From Palaemon carinicauda (Eukaryota > Arthropoda > Malacostraca > Decapoda > Palaemonidae), in contig NC_090744.1 of assembly GCF_036898095.1 (NCBI RefSeq), positions 10,865,677 through 10,929,676 on the forward strand: a DNA stretch of 64,000 bases. The letters run 5' to 3'. Below, one piece after another: positions 55,446 to 64,000 of this stretch; position 1 is the first letter of the stretch, and every line of letters starts with the position of its first letter. The notes under the pieces are model-generated. The model made no database searches, was not told where the DNA came from, and saw only the letters and a program-made list of their open reading frames with translations. Made by a program: the position numbers and the translations under genes.

Positions 55446-55510
55446 GTTTATCTCTCTACGCCCTGGCTCTTTAACGTATGTGTAGCCCGAAATAATAATA
55501 AAAATAATAG

Positions 55511-55554
<44 letters not shown>

Positions 55555-55673
55555 TAATAATAATGTGTGTGTGTGCGTGTGTGTATAAGCCTATATATAT
55601 ACTTAGTGGTCAAGTCTGTCTATCTGCGCCTTCAATCATTAATATTTGTACCCAGAAATAATAATAATAATAC

Positions 55674-55741
<68 letters not shown>

Positions 55742-55770
55742 CTTGTTTTAGACATGAAAGCATATCTGTA
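55446..55770. repeat. (TAA)n, (GT)n and (GA)n tracts
   Basis: (TAA) at 55490-55563, (TG) at 55564-55585, (GA) at 55678-55740. CGTATGTGTAGCCCGAAATAA resembles 54549-54568, so an unnamed short repeat precedes both TAA tracts. Confidence 0.85.
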
Positions 55771-55975
55771 TTATTATTATTAGCTAATCTCCACCTCTAG
55801 TCGGAAAAGCAGGTTGCCATAACTCCAATAAGACCTCCAACGGAGAAAACAGCCCAATGAGGAAAAGAAATAAGGAAATAGATAAATTACAGAAGTGAAC
55901 AATTAGAATAAAATATTTTATGAACAAGAGAACACATTCCCAAGACAGTGGAAAACCATGGTACAGAGGCTAACA
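55771..55975 (+). repeat. Diverged family A fragment
   Basis: CTCTAGTCGGAAAAGCAGG to GTGGAAAACCATGGTACAGA with an internal deletion, ending in (CAA)n. Confidence 0.7.
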
Positions 55976-56441
55976 ACAACAACAACAACAATAATAATAA
56001 TTTCCTATAAATGTTGTGAAAGTAATCCATGGCGAAGCAACATTCCACATTATAAAGTAATACCACAAGAATGTACAGTACAGGAGAGTACATCACATAA
56101 GACTTAAAGTACTTAAAAGTACTTTGGTAATGTTCTTAAATAGTCACTTATCTAAAGATCTCGAATTTGAACGGCAAATGGAAACTGAGAAGAAGAAGAA
56201 CTCAAAGAGAATTTGAATAACTTTAATCGGAAATAAATGATGAAATATCAACAGTTATGTCAAGAAATAATAGAATTATCGAAGATAAATAATATATTTC
56301 AGGAAGAAAATAATAAGATAGTGAATCATAATTAATACGAAATAAGGACAGAGAGAGAGACAGCTGATTTCCGCCCCCTTCGTCCTTCGGGTGTCGGAGT
56401 GAAGTAATAAGTTTCCCGGCAGGCCACGAGACATGAGTAAC

Positions 56442-56496
<55 letters not shown>

Positions 56497-56658
56497 ATGA
56501 ATACCTTAGATGTGAAACCTTGTATATAGAATAGTTTACATATCGACGCTCTTATACCTTATAGATATGTTTTCTTTTTTATATATATAAATAAGGGTTT
56601 TAACTAAATTCCAGAGAAATAGAACCATATGTCATATACGCGATTTTTATAAAGGATG

Positions 56659-56730
<72 letters not shown>

Positions 56731-56839
56731 CAGGCGACGTAAATTGTGTTGTCTAGGGAACATGGTAACGAGAAAATTTGCCTTCTGCCGCCAAGATATA
56801 AAAAAAAAAAAAAAAACTCATATTTCAAACCTACAGCTA
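55976..56839. other. Unassigned DNA with (TC)n and (GA)n tracts
   Basis: (TC) at 56443-56495, (GA) at 56664-56728, a short A run at 56800-56816. No gene. Thr-Tyr or Ser-Leu frames are repeat-derived. Confidence 0.7.
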
Positions 56840-57630
56840 TAACATGTACGGCTGCTCGCTATGGGCAAACTACACACGTGAATCGATGAGACGTATCACA
56901 GCCATTCACAATGATATCCTAAGACGCCTCACCAATACACCGAGGCACCATTCAGCTTCAGCGATGTTTGTTGAAAATAGACTGGATAACCTAAAAACCA
57001 TCATTCGTTGCTCTATAGTAAGTCTCACCTCCCGCCTACGATCTAGTGAAAATCCCCTAATTCAAAATGTGCTTGCAAGTGCAGCGAGAATAAAATCCAA
57101 AATGTGGGAAACCTGGAATACGGAAGCTTCCAGTACAATGAATTGTATTCACTAATCTTTGATAGTGTGGCCGTGCCAAATCTTCAACACTAAATAACTT
57201 AGGTATGATACCCAGTAATGTTATGATAACGTGTTTTATTATGTTATATCTGTGTTGTCTGGAAGTCCTGTATTTCCTTCACACCACCTGCTCTGTGACT
57301 AGATTCTTTTCCCAGCGCTTCATCATTATTCAAGCAATTATTGTTCCAACATAATTATCATTGTCATCGCCATTTTTTTTCCTCCCTCTCTTTTTGTTTG
57401 CTGATATGCATGTTATCATCATTATTAAGCGTTAATGCTATTATGATTTTGTTACCCAGACCTTAGAACTCTGTGGTCAACCTGCTAATTGATGTTTGTA
57501 ATATATCACTGATATTATTGCATATCTCATCTTTTTTTTTTTTTACCGATGTCAAAAATGTAAGATCATTGTACCCCTATTGTAATTCTGTATATGGCTT
57601 TTGCTGAAATAAAGATTATTATTATTAATT
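56840..57630 (+). pseudogene. LINE C-terminus and 3' UTR with AATAAA and (TTA)n tail
   Basis: The frame at 56844-57155 reads MYGCSLWANYTRESMRRITA, HNDILRRLTNTPRHHSASAM and SLTSRLRSSENPLIQNVLAS, the C-terminal cysteine-poor tail of an arthropod non-LTR RT. The 3' UTR ends with GCTGAAATAAAGATTATTATT: a polyadenylation-like AATAAA followed by a short (TTA) tail, the LINE's own 3' end. It is heavily 5'-truncated; the surviving part has no internal stop and is relatively young. Confidence 0.82.
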
Positions 57631-58280
57631 AAAAAGGGATTTAATATACTATAAATGGTCTAGTTTATATTAAGAAAACATTCCTTAAGCCCTTGAAATG
57701 CAATTCCGTTTCACAAAGAATTGTTTGCCAAAGTTAACTTCAATTTTAAGCACGATTTTCTTGACTTATATCTATGCGTAATTAACATAAGCCAACATAC
57801 ATAACTAAGGATTTAAACTTAATGAATTTTGACAACCATCTTCACCATAATATTTAAAATCATGTTAAAAAACACGTTTAAGTTTCATATAGGCCTTAAC
57901 ATAATTTAATTTCCAAAATAGCCAGCATAACTGTAATGGAAATTAAGTATATTAAAAAATGTAATAAATTCTAAAAAGTATTTATAGTAGGCTAAGAATT
58001 AATGAACCTTAAAAGTGACAGATGCATTTTTTATTTTCTCCCTCGCTATGTAAAGTAGAAATGTCTTCTTATACTTTCTGGTCTTTAGTTTTCGCCTATG
58101 GCAAGTGCGGGAGAAAACTAATTTTTCTTGTGACAATGATCTTGGTAACTGATAAATTATTTCCTTTAATTTTTTCTACCAATTATAATAATATTCATGA
58201 TTTATTTTTGTGTAAGTCTTTATCTCTATCACCCGAAGAGCAGGAAACTGTTTATACAGTTCAATAAAGAAGGAAAATCA
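57631..58280. other. Unassigned AT-rich DNA
   Basis: No motif. An 81-codon frame at 58022-58267 has no recognisable features and is probably chance. Confidence 0.5.
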
Positions 58281-58282
58281 AG

Positions 58283-58345
<63 letters not shown>

Positions 58346-58526
58346 CCTAATCCCATGGGATTAACCACAGGAAATTGTAGGCCTATAATTCTTTCAAAGC
58401 TTTATACCACCACTGCTTCTACTCCCAACAGTAGGCCTATTCCATGGAAATCCCTAGACTAGAATATTTGTTATTATTATTATTATTCGTGGAGTAAGTT
58501 ATACAAATCATCAGCATGGGGACAAT

Positions 58527-58578
<52 letters not shown>

Positions 58579-58633
58579 GGTGTATGTGGCCATCCTATTT
58601 CAAATGAATCATGTACTGGTTCATGTACTGGTT

Positions 58634-58666
<33 letters not shown>

Positions 58667-58789
58667 TATAAATGTGCGTGTATAAATCACGAAAGCTGAC
58701 GTGAATAACACATGAAATATGTATAAATGCACGAACGAATGGATGAATAAATGCATGAATTGTCGAGACAAACTGAGTCGTTTACCAAT
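58281..58789. repeat. (GA)n and (TC)n tracts
   Basis: (GA) at 58287-58342 and 58530-58578, (TC) at 58632-58665, separated by short unique DNA without a gene. The 58530-58665 pair is inverted with a GTACTGGTTCATGTACTGGT duplication between. Confidence 0.85.
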
Positions 58790-59035
58790 AAGATATCTTT
58801 TCTTTATATAATGGCGGGAACAGAAGAAGACCTAAAAATAAGGATGACAGACAATAGATGGACATTAAGAACAACAGAATGGGTCCCTAGAGATTGTAAA
58901 AATAGCAGGGGAAGGAAGAGAAGACGATGGATCGACGAACTAAGAAACTTTGCGGGTGTGAACGGGCATAGAAAGACCATAAACAGACACAGTGAAAGGA
59001 CATGATTGAAGCCTTTGTCCTGCGGTGGACTAGTA

Positions 59036-59036
<1 letters not shown>
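58790..59036 (+). pseudogene. LINE C-terminal fragment ending in (AC)n(AT)n
   Basis: RWTLRTTEWVPRDCKNSRGR, KRRRWIDELRNFAGVNGHRK and, in a second frame, EAFVLRWTSN are the C-terminal signature of an R1/RTE-type LINE found across arthropods. One frameshift lies near 59000. The 3' end runs into (AC)n and (AT)n microsatellite. Related fragments lie at 53516-53700 and, inverted, at 62562-62700. Confidence 0.8.
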
Positions 59037-59106
<70 letters not shown>

Positions 59107-59127
59107 TCTAGTATCTGGTATCTGCTT

Positions 59128-59166
<39 letters not shown>

Positions 59167-59300
59167 GGCTATGACGATGTCACCGTAGGTGTGTGCGTAT
59201 ATGTACATGTGTGCGTGCGTACATGCGGGTGTGTGTGCAAGGTGGAAAGCTAGAGTAAGTCGTTTGTTTTCGTCTTTCTCTCTCTCTCTCTCTCTCTCAT
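59037..59300. repeat. (AC)n-(AT)n and (TC)n tracts
   Basis: (CA) at 59037-59050, (AT) at 59050-59104, (TC) at 59132-59164 and 59275-59299, with a GT-rich stretch between. Confidence 0.9.
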
Positions 59301-59786
59301 GGTATACAGTAATCTTGTTGCCATAGGCGTAATCAAATTTGCTTAAACACCGTATGATAAAAAAAATGTCTGATAACATTACTGAAATTAAGAGAATCCA
59401 TAACAATCAAAACAACACAAAGTTACAAAAGAAAAAAATAGCCTTACCCTTAGGAACGAAGAACGAAGTTGAGTACATCCATTTCTGTTCACTACTCATT
59501 GTAGACTGACCGTCGTGACGAGGGCCGCATCTGGCCTAGGCTCAAGCCCTCAGGGGCTATCTTGATGTCCGTGAGAATTAGGTTTTTAATAAAGTTTTTA
59601 ACTAAGTAATCATTAGGAGTGGTAATGAATACTGGAAAATATATATTCAAACAGTCTTTATTAAGGCAGAGATTCTGAATGAATAAACCCTTGCTTTATA
59701 TATTAATACTTTTCGAGAGAGAATTTTCAAGTCCGTGAGATTTAGCAGACGAGTAACTGTTTTCATATTAATGCATTTCTTGCCTC

Positions 59787-59825
<39 letters not shown>

Positions 59826-59875
59826 GCTTTGATAAAAGCATAAATTTCTCATCCCAATTCTCTGAGAGGCAATTT
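59301..59875. other. Unassigned DNA with (GT)n
   Basis: (GT) at 59791-59824. No gene. Confidence 0.5.
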
Positions 59876-59937
59876 AAATGTATTAATAAATGAATAAACA
59901 AGGGAATAACAAAAAATCCTGATACATATCAACTTAC

Positions 59938-59987
<50 letters not shown>

Positions 59988-60109
59988 AGTAATAATGAAA
60001 ATTATGGTGATAATAACAATAATAATAATGATAATAATAATAATAATAATAAATGAAAGATATAGATAATGATACAATTGAAAATTGATTGAAATTAAAT
60101 ACTTAAGAA

Positions 60110-60181
<72 letters not shown>

Positions 60182-60191
60182 TATATTTATG

Positions 60192-60227
<36 letters not shown>

Positions 60228-60268
60228 TATATTCTGCTTTAAAATGCATTTTGTGTTATGATAGAAAA

Positions 60269-60349
<81 letters not shown>

Positions 60350-60487
60350 TGGTTTGAAATTCCTTAAGTGTTATGATATGTAAGGCAATACTTTCAAGCT
60401 ACTTATTACTTACAATTACTTGCAATCACTCACTTTACAACATGTTTCCGTATGCAAAAGTATATACAAGTCACACCTACATTAGAA

Positions 60488-60840
60488 GAGAAAGACACTC
60501 CCGAATCAAACCACTGTTCTTTAGTCTTAGGTAGTGCCATAGCCTCTGTACCATGGCCTTCCACTGTCTTGGCTTAGAGTTCTCTTGCTTGAGGGTATAC
60601 AATGGCACGCTGTACTATCTTATTTCAATTCTTTTTATATGAACTTGTTCATACTTTATATATGAAATATCTACTTTAATGTCGTTACTGTTCTTGAGAT
60701 AATCTATTTTAATTATAGTTTATTTCCTTAGATCCTTTCCTCACTGGGCTATTTTTCCTTGTTTAAGCCCCTGTGACTATAGCATCCTGCTTTTCCAACT
60801 AGGGTTGTAGCTTAGCTTATATTAATAATGATAATAATAA
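60488..60840 (-). repeat. Family A copy, left palindrome arm
   Basis: Ends in TTGTAGCTTAGCTTATATTA. Pairs with 61290-61745. Confidence 0.85.
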
Positions 60841-60973
60841 TGTGGGGGAGTATTGACGCAAAGGGCCTCGGTTAGATTTCGCCAGTTGTGATAATATATA
60901 TAGTAAACTTTTCAATTTTTATGATTTTTGTCCAAACTGCCTCCCAGTTCTTACACCCTTCTAACTCTACGCT

Positions 60974-61033
<60 letters not shown>

Positions 61034-61116
61034 AGCTATCAGTTATTTCCTATTCGTCTCTCTCTCTCTGTCTCTCTCTCTCTCTCTCTCTCATATCTAT
61101 CAGTTATTTCCTATTC

Positions 61117-61149
<33 letters not shown>

Positions 61150-61289
61150 AGCATAGAGTTAGAAGGGTGTAAGAACTGGGAGACAGTTTGGACAAAAATC
61201 ATATAAATTGACAAATATACTATATATATTATCTCACAACTGGCGAAGTGTAACCGAGGCCCTTTGCGTCAATACTCCCTCACATTATT

Positions 61290-61745
61290 ATTATCATTAT
61301 CAATATAAGCTAAGCTACAACCCTAGTTGGAAAAGCAGGATGCTATAGTCACAAGGGCTTAAACAAGGAAAAATAGCCCAGTGAGGAAGGATATAAGGAA
61401 ATAAACTATACAAGAGAAGTAATGAATAGAATGCTATAGTCACAAGGGCTTAAACAAGGAAAAATAGCCCAGTGAGGAAGGATATAAGGAAATAAACAAC
61501 ACAAGAGAAGTAATGAATAATCAAAATAGATTATCTCAAAAACAGAAAACGACATTAAAATAGATATTTCATATATAAAGTATAAAAACTTCAAATAAAA
61601 GGAATTGAAATAAGATAGCACAGCGTGCCATTGTATACCCTCAAGCAAGAGAACTCTAATCCAAGACAGTGGAAGGCCATGGTACAGAGGCTATGGCACT
61701 ACCCAAGACTAGAGAACAATGGTTTGATTCGGGAGTGTCTTTCTC
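61290..61745 (+). repeat. Family A copy, right palindrome arm, with 76 bp internal duplication
   Basis: GGATGCTATAGTCACAAGGGCTT... recurs at 61337 and 61430, a local tandem duplication of about 90 bases absent from the left arm. Otherwise it mirrors 60488-60840. Confidence 0.82.
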
Positions 61746-61883
61746 TTCTAATGTAGGTGTGACTTGTATATACTTTTGCATACGGAAACATGTTGTAAAG
61801 TGAGTGATTGCAAGTTATTGTAAGTAATAAGTAGCTTGAAAGTATTGCCTTACATATCATAACACTTAAGGAATTTCAAACCA

Positions 61884-61958
<75 letters not shown>

Positions 61959-61964
61959 CACACA

Positions 61965-62032
<68 letters not shown>

Positions 62033-62074
62033 TATTTGCCTTTTCTCTCATAACACGAAATGCATTTCAAAGCA

Positions 62075-62150
<76 letters not shown>

Positions 62151-62204
62151 TGTTCTTAAATATTTCATTTCAATTAATTTTCAATTGTATCATTATCTAT
62201 ATCT

Positions 62205-62270
<66 letters not shown>

Positions 62271-62366
62271 CATTATTATTATTATCATTATTATTATTAT
62301 TGTAAGTTAATATGTATCAGGATTTTTTGTTATTCCCTTGTTTATTCATTTATTAATACATTTAAT

Positions 62367-62367
62367 T

Positions 62368-62429
<62 letters not shown>

Positions 62430-62561
62430 ACACAAATTCGTCTGAAAAAATCCTTATAAATATAAATATAAATATAAAATATAAATATAAATATAAACAT
62501 AAATATAAATATAAATATCGTTTGGTCTAAATAATAATTTTCTTTTTTATCACGGGAATAT
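62367..62561. repeat. (TC)n and (ATAAAT)n tracts
   Basis: (TC) at 62372-62424; ATAAATATAAATATAAA repeats at 62457-62518. Confidence 0.9.
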
Positions 62562-62695
62562 TGTTAGTGGTTCACTACAGAACAAAGGCCTCAGACATGA
62601 CTTTCTACTTGCGTCTGACTATGGCCCATCTATGCCAGTCCACGCCCGCAAGCTTTCTTAGTTCGTCAATCCATCGTCTTCTCTTCCTTTCCCTG

Positions 62696-62700
<5 letters not shown>
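62562..62700 (-). pseudogene. LINE C-terminal fragment, inverted
   Basis: The minus strand keeps KRRRWIDELRKL-like sequence and EAFVL-like sequence close to GTAGTGAACCAC, matching 58910-59035 in reverse. Heavily mutated. Confidence 0.65.
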
Positions 62701-62748
<48 letters not shown>

Positions 62749-62818
62749 AAAAAAGACGTATACTATTGTAAAAATGTCTGATATTGTAAGGATTAAAATA
62801 ACATGTTGCTCCCAAGTA
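62701..62818. repeat. (TC)n and flank
   Basis: (TC) at 62697-62745 followed by unique sequence that enters the next palindrome. Confidence 0.8.
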
Positions 62819-62960
62819 ACTGATAGAATATTTCAGCTGTTATTTTACGATATGAAATACGATGAAGTTATTTGCATTTTTGGCGATTTTGTTATCATGC
62901 TACGAGTAATAATTTTTGTATTAATTTTTATACAAATATTCATCATTATTAGTGTGAATT

Positions 62961-63035
<75 letters not shown>

Positions 63036-63808
63036 AACTCGTGGCGTAGTGGTAAGCACACTCAACTCAAAGTCTGAGTGACCTAGGCCTAAAAGGTTTA
63101 AAGGTCACTCATGAGTGGCCAAGGCAAATGCCATGGCTATGCCCTAGAGGTCAAACTTCCAGCTAATGTTTTTCTTCATGTTGAACAGGATGACAAAAGT
63201 CTCCCTTTATAGTTTATATATGAAAGATCTCATTTGAATTCTGTTGCAGTTCTTAAAATGCTTTATTTTAATTGTTCATTACTTCTCTTGCAGTTTATTT
63301 ATTTCCTTGTTTCCTTTCCTCACTGGGCTATTTTTCCTTGTTGGAGACCTTGGGCTTATAGCATCTTGCTTTTCCAACTAGGGTTGTAGCTTAGCAAGTA
63401 ATAATAATAGTAATGATATTATTATTATTATTACTATTATTATTACTTGCTAAGCTACAACCCTAGTTGGAAAAGCAAGATGCTATAAGCCCAAGGTCTC
63501 CAACAAGGAAAAATAGCCCAGTGAGGAAAGGAAACAAGGAAATAAATAAACTGCAAGAGAAGTAATGAACAATTAAAATAAAGCATTTTAAGAACCGCAA
63601 CAGAATTCAAATGAGATCTTTCATATATAAACTATAAAGGGAGACTTTTGCCATCCTGTTCAACATGAAGAAAAACATTAGCTGGAAGTTTGACCTCTAG
63701 GGCATAGCCATGGCATTTGCCTTGGCCACTCATGAGTGACCTTTAAACCTTTTAGGCCTAGGTCACTCAGACTTTGAGTTGAGTGTGCTTGCCACTACGC
63801 CACGAGGT

Positions 63809-63859
<51 letters not shown>

Positions 63860-64000
63860 ACACGTATAATGATGAAGAATATTTGTATAAACATTAATAC
63901 AAAAATTATTACTCGTAGCATGAAAACAAAATCGCCAGAATTGTAAATAACTTCATCGTATTTCATATCGTAAAATAACAGCTGAAATATTCTATCAGTT
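62819..64000. repeat. Large imperfect palindrome 2, truncated by window end
   Basis: The last bases (CTATCAGTT at 64000) are the inverse of AACTGATAG at 62819. Further pairs: CTCGTGGCGTAGTGGTAAGC (63039) with GCTTGCCACTACGCCACGAG (63788), GGCCAAGGCAAATGCCATGG (63117) with its inverse near 63705. The axis is the TAATAATA/TATTATTA stretch near 63415-63440, which is the 5' edge of a family A pair (63172-63420 minus, 63430-63650 plus). The arms differ at scattered bases and in (TC)n/(GA)n length. The structure probably extends past 64000. Confidence 0.92.
63039..63165. repeat. tRNA-like head joined to SINE 3' end (mirrored at 63660-63800)
   Basis: CGTGGCGTAGTGGTAAGCAC with AACTCAAAGTCTGAGT resembles the D-arm and anticodon-arm half of a tRNA (A box present, no B box). 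It is followed by GTTTAAAGGTCACTCATGAG, the inverted 3' end of the SINE at 29797. It is not a functional tRNA gene. Confidence 0.55.

Larger units (their letters stand above)
59876..62366. repeat. Large imperfect palindrome 1 (~2.5 kb)
   Basis: The left arm 59876-60975 mirrors the right arm about 61150-62366. Paired landmarks: AAGGGAATAACAAAAAATCC (59901) with GGATTTTTTGTTATTCCC (62318), GATAATGATACAATTGAAAA (60065) with its inverse near 62180, TTGACGCAAAGGGCCTCGG (60854) with its inverse near 61258. The arms contain a family A pair (60488-60840 minus, 61290-61745 plus). The axis lies in (GA)n/(TC)n around 60976-61148. Arms differ in microsatellite length and scattered bases. Confidence 0.9.

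Noticed and set aside
58022..58267. 81-codon frame
   Set aside because: No motif, AT-rich, and length within chance expectation.
63039..63090. tRNA gene
   Set aside because: Only an A-box half is present. The T-arm and B box are missing and the sequence runs into a SINE fragment.

Overview
The window looks like intergenic heterochromatin-like DNA from a decapod crustacean, most likely a shrimp or prawn. The basis is the very high density of (GA)n, (AT)n and (TAA)n microsatellites, DIRS1-like tyrosine-recombinase (YR) retrotransposons of the kind known to be common in decapods, and a ~0.7 kb interspersed repeat ('family A' below) whose sequence I associate with shrimp genomes. That assignment is from memory and not checked. 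I find no intact host gene, rRNA or functional tRNA. Nearly everything is mobile or repetitive DNA at different stages of decay.

Layout. (1) 1-17.3 kb: a head-to-tail array of a 7.75-7.96 kb unit, two copies plus part of a third. The unit is a dead, RT-less YR element with zinc-knuckle gag, RNase H and YR relics on the + strand. It carries a truncated Tigger/pogo fragment, an exon-like relic and a family A repeat. Copy 1 alone has a 298 bp TTAA-flanked piggyBac-like MITE, and copy 2 keeps the exact empty site. (2) 17.3-21.2 kb: in the third copy the gag runs on without the Tigger fragment, into a repeat-rich gag relic. (3) 21.5-28.9 kb: a 23-base gap, a minisatellite, and a structurally complete DIRS1-like element (22215-28755, minus strand). 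It has gag, RT-RNase H and YR frames, inverted terminal repeats and an internal complementary region, and it is inserted cleanly in the minisatellite. (4) 29-31 kb: tRNA-derived SINE and simple repeats. (5) 31.0-37.9 kb: a second, decayed DIRS1-like copy with its own SINE insertion and an expanded His/Met-rich heptad repeat in gag.

(6) 38-50 kb: fragments of several non-LTR retrotransposons, one interrupted by a hAT element with an 8 bp target duplication, plus SINE heads, family A copies, a 17 bp minisatellite, a 136 bp tandem repeat and a foldback element with four 73 bp units. (7) 50.7-53.0 kb: an old four-monomer inverted repeat. (8) 53-64 kb: microsatellite-dense DNA with LINE 3' ends and two large imperfect palindromes (59.9-62.4 kb and 62.8 kb to beyond the window end).

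How the parts work together. Only the DIRS elements form a system: gag, then RT-RNase H making cDNA, then circle formation guided by the internal complementary region, then YR-mediated integration. In the better copy gag carries two nonsense codons and pol three, one of them inside the RT catalytic motif, while the YR frame is open with its catalytic residues present. The remaining elements are passengers that date one another by nesting.
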